DNA of 7,631 nt from Fimbriimonadales bacterium (lineage in GTDB: Bacteria; Armatimonadota; Fimbriimonadia; Fimbriimonadales; ATM1). Location of the stretch: NCBI GenBank assembly GCA_025922995.1, contig JAICGT010000050.1:1-7631 (forward strand), given 5' to 3'. Position numbers and translations under genes: made by a program. Shown piece by piece: positions 1-6,352 of this stretch. A model generated the notes under the pieces. The model saw only the letters and a program-made list of their open reading frames with translations, searched no databases and had not been told where the DNA came from. The number at the start of each line of letters is the position of its first letter. Within the stretch, counting starts at the first letter, position 1.

Positions 1-315
1 GGACAAGAACACAACGACGAGTTCTACACGGACGGCGAGGGCAACGTACGCACAAGATCGAATCGGAGCGGCGGAATTCAGGGAGGCATCACGAACGGAG
101 AGACGGTGTACTTTAGAGTCGGATTCAAGCCGACCGCCACGGTGATGAGAGATCAGAAAACTGTGTCCACGAGCGGGGAAGACGTAATCTTGACCGGGCG
201 CGGACGACATGACCCCTGCGTGTTGCCACGGGCTGTGCCCATGGTCGAGGCCATGGCTGCCCTGGTGGCCGCGGACCACGCGCTCGTTCAGCGCGCGATC
301 CGCGTAGTCGACTAG
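1..315 (+). CDS. aroC: Chorismate synthase, C-terminal part (5' end outside window)
   Basis: The reading frame is open from the first base, so the gene begins upstream; only the last 104 residues are present (the family is usually about 350-400). Chorismate synthase is cytoplasmic and converts 5-enolpyruvylshikimate-3-phosphate to chorismate with reduced FMN, the last common step of aromatic amino acid synthesis. The visible part contains the glycine-rich [11 protein letters not shown] segment (residues 24-34), then [13 protein letters not shown], and then [17 protein letters not shown]. That last segment fits the family signature R-[SH]-D-[PSV]-[CSAV]-x4-...-E-[A]-[M] at every constrained position and includes its conserved histidine. 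The end [15 protein letters not shown] is also typical. The stop TAG lies inside a CTAG palindrome shared with the stop of the convergent sigma gene. Family assignment is very secure; whether the full gene is intact cannot be seen. Confidence 0.97.
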   Translation, partial: GQEHNDEFYTDGEGNVRTRSNRSGGIQGGITNGETVYFRVGFKPTATVMRDQKTVSTSGEDVILTGRGRHDPCVLPRAVPMVEAMAALVAADHALVQRAIRVVD

Positions 316-845
316 CGCAATAACTGGTGGATACTCGGATGCTTCCTAAGCTTCTCCAATATCCGTGAAATCTGTTTCCGCGTGGCGTCGGGGGTTTGAT
401 TCAGGTCGGTAGCTATCTCGGGGCTCGTCATACGAAGAACAAAGCGCATCCGCACCAGCCGTTTTTCGTTTTCATCGAGACACGTCAGCGCCAAGGTCAG
501 CGGCGCACTTACCTTGGCTCTTGCAACAAAATCATCTCGGTTGCGTACGGCTTGTCCCAGTCTCGCCTGCCGACGATACTGGCGAACGGTGTTGAACGCG
601 AAGCCTCCCACCCATGAATCCAGGCGGCCCCGCGTCGGGTCGAATTCGCTTGCGTGCCGCAGGACTTCGAGCGCACACGATTGCGCCAAATCGTCCACAT
701 CGTTGGCAGGTACGCCATAGCCTTTGATCCGTCGCCGAACCGTCGCTAAAACGTGGCCGGCGAGTAGTTCGCCGGCCCGCGCGTCTCCCTCCATGTAACC
801 ACGTATCCAAGCGCGAATATCCGCATCGCGACTAGGTTTTTCCAT
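312..845 (-). CDS. ECF-type RNA polymerase sigma factor
   Basis: A 177-residue protein with the two-domain plan of group 4 (ECF) sigma factors. Sigma region 2 spans about residues 18-93, with [14 protein letters not shown] as the core helix that binds RNA polymerase, followed by [25 protein letters not shown] for -10 recognition. Sigma region 4 spans about 117-168 ([26 protein letters not shown], then [14 protein letters not shown]), the helix-turn-helix that reads the -35 element. The ATG start is supported by a strong AAGGAGG Shine-Dalgarno at 850-856, four bases upstream. There is no transmembrane or extra regulatory domain and no anti-sigma gene beside it. The downstream neighbour aroC is convergent, and the two stops share CTAG. 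The gene upstream on this strand (FG-GAP protein) has its own terminator, so this gene probably has its own promoter in 850-1098. Region 2 is somewhat divergent from classical RpoE. Regulon unknown. Confidence 0.9.
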   Translation of the reverse strand: MEKPSRDADIRAWIRGYMEGDARAGELLAGHVLATVRRRIKGYGVPANDVDDLAQSCALEVLRHASEFDPTRGRLDSWVGGFAFNTVRQYRRQARLGQAVRNRDDFVARAKVSAPLTLALTCLDENEKRLVRMRFVLRMTSPEIATDLNQTPDATRKQISRILEKLRKHPSIHQLLR

Positions 846-849
846 TCAT

Positions 850-856
850 CCTCCTT
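850..856 (-). promoter_or_regulatory. Shine-Dalgarno of the first ECF sigma gene
   Basis: Read on the minus strand this is AAGGAGG followed by ATGA and the ATG at 845. It is a near-perfect ribosome binding site and fixes the start at 845 rather than any internal methionine. Note that an out-of-frame ATG (849-847) sits between it and the real start. Confidence 0.85.
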
Positions 857-860
857 ATTA

Positions 861-892
861 CCGAGTAGTTCCCCAGACTCGGCTTGGAGTCC
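861..892 (-). promoter_or_regulatory. Two mutually exclusive short hairpins just before the sigma gene ribosome site
   Basis: On the minus strand, GGACTC (892-887) can pair with GAGTCT (880-875; one G-U pair). Alternatively CCGAGT (882-877) can pair with ACTCGG (866-861). The two stems share bases 877-880, so only one can form at a time. The second stem ends 4 nt before the Shine-Dalgarno. This geometry is compatible with a leader that switches between two folds, but the stems are only 6 bp, so chance is possible. No known riboswitch consensus was recognised. Confidence 0.35.
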
Positions 893-945
893 CTGTTGGC
901 GGGGGCTACCCCCCTCGCAGATTGCGAAGAGCCCCCGCCTGTTGG
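892..945. repeat. Nested hairpin flanked by 8-bp direct repeats
   Basis: A perfect 10-bp inverted repeat, GGCGGGGGCT (898-907) with AGCCCCCGCC (930-939), encloses a second perfect 5-bp hairpin, TCGCA/TGCGA (915-919 with 923-927, 3-nt loop). The octamer CCTGTTGG occurs at both edges (892-899 and 938-945), partly overlapping the outer stem. There is no U-tract on either side, so it is not a typical Rho-independent terminator. It lies in the presumed leader of the sigma gene at 312-845 and may be an RNA structural element. Confidence 0.55.
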
Positions 946-961
946 AACGCGCATCATTGCG

Positions 962-991
962 TGTAAACCGGTGTCACCCGACGGCTTTACA
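962..991. repeat. Inverted repeat TGTAAACCG / CGG-c-TTTACA
   Basis: TGTAAACCG (962-970) is complementary to CGGCTTTACA (982-991) if one C (985) bulges, giving nine pairs around an 11-nt loop. There is no U-tract. It is one of several dyads in the gene-free stretch 857-1098 and could be a leader hairpin or a protein-binding dyad; the sequence alone does not decide. Confidence 0.4.
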
Positions 992-1043
992 TTGGCGGGC
1001 TTCACCTTCGAAAAGAGTGTAGCCGGGGTTACCTGAGGGTCTC

Positions 1044-1061
1044 ATCACCCGCGCGGGTGAT
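1044..1061. promoter_or_regulatory. 18-bp perfect palindrome, candidate operator
   Basis: ATCACCCGCGCGGGTGAT is identical to its own reverse complement over all 18 bases with no spacer. The form suits a dimeric DNA-binding regulator, although as RNA it could also make a short hairpin. It lies about 200 bp upstream of the ECF sigma gene start (845) and beside two tandem 10-bp repeats (1064-1083). On the plus strand it is followed by ATTTTGGATTTT, loosely terminator-like, but no plus-strand gene ends nearby. Confidence 0.45.
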
Positions 1062-1063
1062 TT

Positions 1064-1083
1064 TGGATTTTCGTGGATTTTCG
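1064..1083. repeat. Tandem 10-bp direct repeat (two copies)
   Basis: TGGATTTTCG occurs twice, head to tail without a gap, at 1064-1073 and 1074-1083. It abuts the 18-bp palindrome and lies just outside the terminator of the upstream minus-strand gene. Adjacent helical-turn-spaced repeats (10 bp) are typical of cooperative protein binding; this is inferred only. Confidence 0.45.
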
Positions 1084-1098
1084 AGTGGAAATCGGTAT

Positions 1099-1137
1099 GC
1101 AAAAGCGCCGCGACGAGGGCCGCCGCGGCGCTTTTGC
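1099..1137. terminator. Strong bidirectional-type terminator hairpin after the FG-GAP gene
   Basis: A perfect 14-bp stem, GCAAAAGCGCCGCG (1099-1112) with CGCGGCGCTTTTGC (1124-1137), and an 11-nt loop. Because the stem ends in AAAA/TTTT, transcripts of either strand would have a GC stem followed by UUUU. It starts 8 bp beyond the stop (1146) of the minus-strand FG-GAP gene, whose transcript it most likely ends. Confidence 0.85.
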
Positions 1138-1145
1138 CTGTTTCG

Positions 1146-2768
1146 CTAGCGCGTTGCCCAGGAGACCCGGTCGACGCGTACGGACCATGGGAAAGACAAG
1201 ACCGGTCGAGTGGCCTTGTAGCTCACTCTTGCCCGCACCCGCCGCGTTCCCGGCTCGATATGATCGGCGCGATCCGGCACGTCGAACCACAACATGTCGT
1301 CGCCCCTACGTGAGGTGCGAACGTCGAGAACGTCCCACTTGCTTTGCGCAAAGTTGTAGACCTCGATGCGCTGCCGAATTCCGAGCGCCATCGCATGCAT
1401 CTCGATGCCGAACTTCAGCCGCAATGGTGTTGCGGAAGCCGCAGTCGCCTCGGCGATCATCCGTATCGGATACTCGCTCGTTCCGAGGGTGACGCCGGGG
1501 CGGAGCGCGAGGTAGTCGTTGTTCGAGGTTGCGACGGATTGAAGGTTGCCGAAAGCTTCCGACCCGCGCTCGAGTTGATAGCTGGTGGGCGGCATCTGAA
1601 GCCAATTACCGGACGTTGTATTCATGAAGTAGTCCATGTGTGGGCCCGTGCCACCAGCGTTTACGAGGTGGGTCGCCAAAATGTCAGGCTTCAGGTCTCC
1701 ATTGAGGTCATAGTTCTGCATTTCCGTCATGTCTGCACCGCCGTACATTTCAAAGCCCGGTGTAAACGTGCCGTTTCCTGAATTGACGAGGAAGTCGAGT
1801 GCGCCGTTTATATTAGCCCCGCCTAGGATATCGAGGTCGCCGTCGCTGTCAAAGTCGCCGAGCGTGAGGATCTCGTGCTGGAACCCGGCCCAGAGCCTGA
1901 GCGAATAGAACACAGGAGCGTCGAAGCCCGCACCGTTGCTCAAAAAGACGTTGACCCCGTACACGCGGTTGTTCATGCCATCGTCGCCCCAGCCGGCCGA
2001 AACGAGGTCATCTAAGCCGTCGCCGTTGATGTCCTTTGAATCGATGTCGTAGGGCAAGAACGGATGGATCGTCGGAAGGTCTTGCCGCCCCGACAGATTC
2101 CCTGTGCCGTCGTTGTACCAGACCGTGATATTGGCGCTCAGAAGATTGGTGACAGCAAAGTCGGCGTCGCCGTCTCCGTCAAAGTCACCGGAGACGAGAG
2201 CCCGCGGGTCCAGCCCCACGGGATAGGCGGTCTCGCTGAACATGCCGCCGCCGACGTTCGCGAGAAGCGAGATCGTTCCTCCGTCCCGGTTCAGGACAAC
2301 CAGGTCGTCGTCATCGTCGCCATCGAAGTCGACGACAGCCAGCTTCGTTGGGAGCAATCCGGTCGAGACAAACGGCCCGAAACTAAAGAGTCCCGTGCCG
2401 TCGTTCACCAGCAGCCGAATCACGTCATTCCGGCTGTATGTCACCGCCAAATCGTAGTCTCCATCCAAATCGTAGTCGATATGTACGATGTCTCGAGGAC
2501 CGGTCGAGGTCCCCAAGAAGTAAGAGCCGCCGAGCTGCGTAAAGTCACCCGCTCCGTCACCGACGTGGACGTCCACCTTATCGACGTTCTCGGTGCTCAG
2601 CGCCACGTCGGGTATGCCGTCGTTGTTGAAGTCGGCAATCGTCATCCCGTAGGCGTCGGCATTCGTGTGGATTACTTCGAGGCCGGAGAAAGTGAACTGT
2701 GCCGACGATAGCACCGCCATGGCTAGGAGGAACGACACAAAAACGAGTTTCGTAGGGAATATATGCAT
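1146..2768 (-). CDS. Secreted FG-GAP/VCBS seven-repeat beta-propeller protein with conserved C-terminal module
   Basis: A 540-residue exported protein. The start chosen is the ATG at 2768: it gives a clean signal peptide (MHIFPTKLVFVSFLLAMAVLSSA, cleavage before QF) and has GGTGAT just upstream. A longer frame begins at GTG 2813, but its AGGA directly abuts that codon. Seven calcium-binding-type motifs follow at residues 46-54 (DFNNDGIPD), 98-106 (DYDLDGDYD), 147-155 (DFDGDDDDD), 195-203 (DFDGDGDAD), 246-254 (DINGDGLDD), 305-313 (DFDSDGDLD) and 354-362 (DLNGDLKPD), about 50 residues apart, implying a seven-bladed integrin-alpha-like propeller. Residues 396-540 form a separate module shared with the protein at 4068-5675. 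No catalytic motif and no membrane anchor are visible. Probable role: extracellular or surface binding/adhesion; the ligand is unknown. It is divergent from the PQQ-like operon and ends at a strong terminator. Confidence 0.9.
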   Translation of the reverse strand: MHIFPTKLVFVSFLLAMAVLSSAQFTFSGLEVIHTNADAYGMTIADFNNDGIPDVALSTENVDKVDVHVGDGAGDFTQLGGSYFLGTSTGPRDIVHIDYDLDGDYDLAVTYSRNDVIRLLVNDGTGLFSFGPFVSTGLLPTKLAVVDFDGDDDDDLVVLNRDGGTISLLANVGGGMFSETAYPVGLDPRALVSGDFDGDGDADFAVTNLLSANITVWYNDGTGNLSGRQDLPTIHPFLPYDIDSKDINGDGLDDLVSAGWGDDGMNNRVYGVNVFLSNGAGFDAPVFYSLRLWAGFQHEILTLGDFDSDGDLDILGGANINGALDFLVNSGNGTFTPGFEMYGGADMTEMQNYDLNGDLKPDILATHLVNAGGTGPHMDYFMNTTSGNWLQMPPTSYQLERGSEAFGNLQSVATSNNDYLALRPGVTLGTSEYPIRMIAEATAASATPLRLKFGIEMHAMALGIRQRIEVYNFAQSKWDVLDVRTSRRGDDMLWFDVPDRADHIEPGTRRVRARVSYKATRPVLSFPWSVRVDRVSWATR

Positions 2769-2791
2769 TTTAATCACCGAACTGTGGTTCA

Positions 2792-2820
2792 TTGATAGTG
2801 ATGCAACCAGCACTCCTAAT
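2792..2820 (+). promoter_or_regulatory. Candidate sigma70-type promoter for the PQQ-like operon in the divergent intergenic region
   Basis: TTGATA (2792-2797, five of six to TTGACA), a 17-nt spacer and CCTAAT (2815-2820, four of six to TATAAT). An overlapping AATAAT at 2818-2823 is a better -10 but with 20-nt spacing. The same TAATAATA read backwards offers TATTAT as a -10 for the divergent FG-GAP gene, though without a good -35. The leader to the ATG at 2886 would be about 60 nt. Weak evidence only. Confidence 0.3.
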
Positions 2821-2885
2821 AATACGTTGGAAGGTCGAAATGGTGTCCTTCACGACAGAATCAATATTTGGTAGGCGGACTTCTC

Positions 2886-4055
2886 ATGCATAAACCGATC
2901 AAAATCCTTTTCTCGATTTCCCTTGCACTTTGCGGCGCGGGTGCCCTGGCGGGCTCGCAGCATCCGTGGTCGATGTACCGGTCCGACATGTTCCGGACCG
3001 GCCAGTCCCAGTTCCCCGGCGCCGACCTCGGCGTTGTGGAATGGAAACGCTTCGTCAACGGCAGGGTGCCGACGATTTCCGTGCCGAGTACCGGCCGCGT
3101 GTTCTTAGGCATCACGTTCCATGAGGAAATTTGGAGCAACGAGGAGTATTTCACGATCCTCGAAGCTTCAGGTGCCGAAGCGTGGCGAGTCAAAGTCCAG
3201 CCCTACAGATGGGGTTTTTCCCAGAGCGTCTTCTCGGGACCTGCCTTCGACTCTGCCGGCAACGTCGTGACGAACGCTCCGGCCGGTCAAGTTAGAAAGT
3301 ACGATCCGCTAGGCACACTAATATGGACTATCCAGCGTCGCGATGGTGCAACGAACAACAGCACGCCGGCCGTCGATCAGAACGACAACGTCTTTCATTA
3401 TCAAGGAGTCGAGGGATTGGCCAAGTACACGTCTGCCGGCCAACTCGTTTGGCAGGTCGGAGGTTTGTCGCAAAGCCACGTTGCCGTGTTCACAAACGGC
3501 GACTCATGCCTGGGCGGCCTTCGCACAAACGAGCCGCACGGCTCGGTCGACATCACTTACTACAACCCCAACGGGTCGGTTCGGTGGATGCACACGTCAA
3601 GCAACGGGCGCAACGGCCAAGTGATCTTCGGCCCCGACGGTTCCACGGTCTACCAGGGCTACGGAGCGTACAATTCAGCCGACGGCTCTGTCAAGTGGGG
3701 CACCCCTAGCGGCGGTGTGAATAGCGCCCTGGGAAGCAACGGACAATATTACGTCACCCTTGGCGGTTCTGCAGACACTGTTAGGGCTCACAACGCGCAA
3801 ACCGGTGCCGTTATCTGGTCTAAGGCACTGCCTCCGGTTGGTTCGCTTTTGCCACTGGCACTAGACTCACGCGGACGTATCTACGCTACGACCACGGAAG
3901 GCTACCTATTCGTTCTTTCTCCGACAAATGGCGACATCCTTATTCAAACACGAATAGCGGATGTCTTTACGAGCGGACCTGTAATCGGCTTGAACAATCG
4001 CATTTATGCGGCAGGCGAGAGGTTCGGCAAAGCCTATGTCTACGCGATTCGATAA
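2886..4055 (+). CDS. Secreted PQQ-like beta-propeller protein, without the C-terminal module
   Basis: A 389-residue exported protein starting at ATG 2886 (AGGCGGA lies upstream; the frame is open to a TTG at 2868, but that would precede the signal peptide awkwardly). The signal peptide is MHKPIKILFSISLALCGAGALA, with cleavage before GSQ. The mature N-terminus WSMYRSDMFRTGQS is the W-x-x-[FY]-x4-RTG entry motif common in PQQ-like repeat proteins and matches the equivalent stretch of the next gene. Repeats of the type 'x-D-x-x-G-N-V ... Y-D/N-x-x-G-x-[LV]-x-W' occur at about residues 122-149, 162-190, 222-234, 248-271, 284-311 and 323-353. Cofactor-binding dehydrogenase residues were not recognised, so it is probably a structural or binding propeller, not an enzyme. 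It ends at KAYVYAIR, with none of the 145-residue module found on its neighbours. The next gene follows after 12 nt, so the two are probably co-transcribed. Confidence 0.87.
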   Translation: MHKPIKILFSISLALCGAGALAGSQHPWSMYRSDMFRTGQSQFPGADLGVVEWKRFVNGRVPTISVPSTGRVFLGITFHEEIWSNEEYFTILEASGAEAWRVKVQPYRWGFSQSVFSGPAFDSAGNVVTNAPAGQVRKYDPLGTLIWTIQRRDGATNNSTPAVDQNDNVFHYQGVEGLAKYTSAGQLVWQVGGLSQSHVAVFTNGDSCLGGLRTNEPHGSVDITYYNPNGSVRWMHTSSNGRNGQVIFGPDGSTVYQGYGAYNSADGSVKWGTPSGGVNSALGSNGQYYVTLGGSADTVRAHNAQTGAVIWSKALPPVGSLLPLALDSRGRIYATTTEGYLFVLSPTNGDILIQTRIADVFTSGPVIGLNNRIYAAGERFGKAYVYAIR

Positions 4056-4067
4056 AGAGATTCAATC

Positions 4068-5675
4068 ATGAAATACACACTTTCAGCAATCACCGCCCTC
4101 ATCGCAATTTCGCAATGTAGCGCGCAATGGCCGACTTTTCACGGCAACAACCAGCGCACCGGCAGGAGTTCTGCAACCGGGTCGGCCACACCGGAAATCA
4201 TTTGGAGCTATGACCTTCAGGGCCCGATGATTAATTCGCCGGTCGTCGGCCCGGACGGAACCATTTACACGGGCTCCGTGTGGTCGGAGACGTTGCTGCC
4301 GTCGGCATTTATTCACGCAATCAATCCTGACGGAACGGTCAAGTGGCGCTATGAGCTTGGTTTCTACGACGACCAAACCGAATCCACGCCGGCCATTGGC
4401 CCGGAAGGAAATGTTTACGTCGGAACACCGAGGAATTTCTTCGTGGCGCTCAATTCGAGCGGCCAGGAAATTTGGCGTTTCACAACCTTGGATGACATTA
4501 CGACAAACCCGATCGTTGCGCCGAACGGCACTGTCTATGCAAAGCTCGATGGCTTCTTATTCGCGTTTACGCCGACCGGGCAGGTGCTCTGGCAATTTCC
4601 GATTGGAAGCAATTGGCCCGGCAGTCCCGCGATGGCGCTGGATGGAACAATTTATGTTCCCGGTGCGGGCGGTCTCTTTGCCATTAATCCGAATGGTACG
4701 CAGAAATGGAAATTCAGCGGACCCGACTCATTTTCGTCCCCTGCCGTCGCCGACAACGGCAACATCATCTACGCCTCCGGTAACACTTATTCGATCAACC
4801 CGAACACCGGTGGAATCGTGTGGATATTCAACGAGGCAATTTCGCCGTGGTCGGCGCCCACAATCGACGCACAAGGTAACATCTTTATCGTCGACGGATG
4901 GAACTTGAGAAAACTCAGCCCAGCCGGCGGCCTCCTTTGGGAGCGCGATTTTCTCTACGACGTCAACCGGCTCGAGTCATCCTATAGCGCGCCGATTATC
5001 GACGCCGCCAATCGACTCTATTTTGGCCTCGGAACAGGCAAGCGCTATGCGCTGGAATCTGCAAAGGGCCTCGTCACCTATGACGGCGCGACCGGAACGA
5101 AACTCGACAATTTGCTGCTTCCGGAAGCGCCGAGCACTTCGAGCCCCGCTATGGCGCCGGACGGGACGATATACATCGGCTGCCTGGACGGCAAACTTTA
5201 CGCGCTAGGCGACGGGTGGAGCGCGGTGCAAGCGCAACAGTACACGCTTGTTCGCGGCAGCCTCTTCGGCGGCGGATTATCCGATCTGCACACGTCCAAT
5301 AACGTTTCGATGTCCCTAAGGCCCGGCGTCACACTTTCGGGCTCGCAAAGGCCGATCGTTTTGGAACTCGAATCCACCGTGCCCGCCGGCTCGATTACCT
5401 CAATGCAGTTTGTTATCGAGTCTCGAACGACCAGCACCAGCATCCGACAGTGGATCGAGCTTTATAACTTCACGACGGCGACGTGGGTGTCCGTCGATTC
5501 GAGAATGACCTCGCTCACCGACCAACGAATCGAGATTCCGATAACAGCCATGGCCGAGTACATGGAATCAGGAACGCGCAGAGTGTTGGCACGGATCAGT
5601 TACAAGGCGGAGGGCCCGGTCCTTTCCTTCCCGTGGACCTCCAGCATCGATCAGGCCGTCTGGCGCACTCGATAA
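4068..5675 (+). CDS. Secreted PQQ-like beta-propeller protein with conserved C-terminal module
   Basis: A 535-residue exported protein. The signal peptide is MKYTLSAITALIAISQCSA, with cleavage before QWP; the Cys is not in a good lipobox. The N-terminal WPTFHGNNQRTGRS is followed by at least seven PQQ-like blades with recurring 'SP-[AV]-V-x-x-[DN]-GT-[IV]-Y' and 'ALNSSGQEIWRF / FTPTGQVLWQF / INPNGTQKWKF' patterns between residues 45 and 381. Residues 391-535 are the module shared with the FG-GAP protein (RPGVTL, IRQ-x-IE-x-YNF, GTRRV-x-AR, SYKA, PVLSFPW, W-x-TR at the very end). It is the second gene of an apparent operon: 12 nt after the preceding stop, with an AAAGAGA purine tract before the ATG as a modest ribosome site. 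Likely an extracellular or cell-surface protein; PQQ cofactor use is not implied. The gene is convergent with the sigma gene beyond 5675. Confidence 0.9.
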   Translation: MKYTLSAITALIAISQCSAQWPTFHGNNQRTGRSSATGSATPEIIWSYDLQGPMINSPVVGPDGTIYTGSVWSETLLPSAFIHAINPDGTVKWRYELGFYDDQTESTPAIGPEGNVYVGTPRNFFVALNSSGQEIWRFTTLDDITTNPIVAPNGTVYAKLDGFLFAFTPTGQVLWQFPIGSNWPGSPAMALDGTIYVPGAGGLFAINPNGTQKWKFSGPDSFSSPAVADNGNIIYASGNTYSINPNTGGIVWIFNEAISPWSAPTIDAQGNIFIVDGWNLRKLSPAGGLLWERDFLYDVNRLESSYSAPIIDAANRLYFGLGTGKRYALESAKGLVTYDGATGTKLDNLLLPEAPSTSSPAMAPDGTIYIGCLDGKLYALGDGWSAVQAQQYTLVRGSLFGGGLSDLHTSNNVSMSLRPGVTLSGSQRPIVLELESTVPAGSITSMQFVIESRTTSTSIRQWIELYNFTTATWVSVDSRMTSLTDQRIEIPITAMAEYMESGTRRVLARISYKAEGPVLSFPWTSSIDQAVWRTR

Positions 5676-5677
5676 GC

Positions 5678-5714
5678 AAAAAAAGAGAGCCGCTGCTCGG
5701 TCGAGCGGCGGCTC
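5678..5714 (-). terminator. Rho-independent terminator of the second ECF sigma gene
   Basis: A 12-bp stem, GAGCCGCTGCTC (5687-5698) with GAGCGGCGGCTC (5703-5714), with one wobble pair and a 4-nt loop. Read on the minus strand it is followed by CTC and seven T (5684-5678), a textbook U-tract, so it ends transcripts from the sigma/CHAP unit. On the plus strand the hairpin is followed by CAATAG with no U-tract, so it may stop the PQQ-like operon only weakly. It occupies most of the 75-nt convergent gap. Confidence 0.85.
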
Positions 5715-5750
5715 CAATAGGCCCAATTCCAAAATCACAGGAGCGGTACG

Positions 5751-6347
5751 CTACGCGTCTGCAATCTGCAGATTCGCGATGTGTCCTTCGTGTTGCTCCT
5801 CCCACTTGGCCAATTGCTTCCTGAGAGCCTTGTGCGTTCGGTGAAGCCGGCTGCGTATAGTTCCTACCGGGGCATCGAGTATCTCTGCGATGTCCTTGTA
5901 GGGAACTCCTTCCACATCGGCGAGCATCACAACGAGGCGCTGCTCTGCCGGCAATGAGCGCAAGGCATTCTCCAACTCTTCGCCGAGGGTCGAATCCATG
6001 AGAACGGATTCGGGATTGTCCGTATTGTCGGCCTGCTCGAAGAACAGGTCGTCCTCGCCGCTATCCTTATGCAAAGGATTGTCGTAGCTGACGGTTTGAA
6101 CCCGTCGTCTACGATGGCGAAGGAGGTCCAGGTAAAGCCTGGTGACGATACGTAGGATCCAATTGGCGAAGGGCTTGTCGCCTTCATAGGAGTCGAAACT
6201 CCTGTAGGCACGGAAGTAGGCCTCTTGGGTCAGGTCTTCAGCATCGGCGGCGTTCCCGGATAAACGGTAAGCCATGTTGTAGACCTTCTTTTGGGTCTTC
6301 TTCATAAGGTCTTCGAAGCGCGGCGTGGCGCTGTTAGACTGTTGCAT
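5751..6347 (-). CDS. ECF-type RNA polymerase sigma factor (RpoE/SigW-like)
   Basis: A 198-residue ECF sigma factor. Region 2 lies at about residues 10-80, with YNMAYRLSGNAADAEDLTQEAYFRAYRSFDSYEG and the W-containing FANWILRIVTRLYLDLLR; the acidic linker is rich in D and E (residues 92-118). Region 4 lies at about 127-180, with LPAEQRLVVMLADVEGVPYKDIAEILDAPVGTIRSRLHRTHKALRKQL, a canonical helix-turn-helix. The start at ATG 6347 is preferred because AAGAGGTG precedes it with 7-nt spacing from AGAGG. The frame is open to an ATG at 6416 that overlaps the stop of the CHAP gene as TAATG; that start would add 23 basic residues and lacks a good ribosome site. No anti-sigma gene follows, because the terminator comes directly after the stop. 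The upstream CHAP gene suggests an envelope-related role, by inference. Confidence 0.92.
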   Translation of the reverse strand: MQQSNSATPRFEDLMKKTQKKVYNMAYRLSGNAADAEDLTQEAYFRAYRSFDSYEGDKPFANWILRIVTRLYLDLLRHRRRRVQTVSYDNPLHKDSGEDDLFFEQADNTDNPESVLMDSTLGEELENALRSLPAEQRLVVMLADVEGVPYKDIAEILDAPVGTIRSRLHRTHKALRKQLAKWEEQHEGHIANLQIADA

Positions 6348-6352
6348 TATCA

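Noticed and set aside
1044..1072. Plus-strand terminator formed by the palindrome and the following T-rich stretch
   Set aside because: No plus-strand gene ends near it (the nearest, aroC, stops at 315), and the T stretch is interrupted by GG.
2064..2711. Long open frame (215 codons) on the plus strand opposite the FG-GAP gene
   Set aside because: It lies wholly antisense to a gene with clear domain content. The repeated GAC/GAT codons of the Asp-rich motifs become GTC/ATC on the other strand and keep the frame open; the protein is a Val/Arg/Asp-rich shadow with no ribosome site.
2769..2813. Longer FG-GAP protein starting at GTG 2813 or ATG 2792
   Set aside because: The AGGA motif is directly against the GTG and too far from the ATG at 2792; the extra residues would bury the signal peptide inside the chain.
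4068..4127. Lipoprotein signal in the second PQQ-like protein (Cys17)
   Set aside because: The residues before Cys are I-S-Q, not the L-[AS]-[GA] type lipobox, while S-A before QWP is a good signal peptidase I site.
2886..5675. PQQ-dependent dehydrogenase activity
   Set aside because: Only the structural repeat pattern is visible; the cofactor and metal-binding residues and overall layout of quinoprotein dehydrogenases were not recognised.
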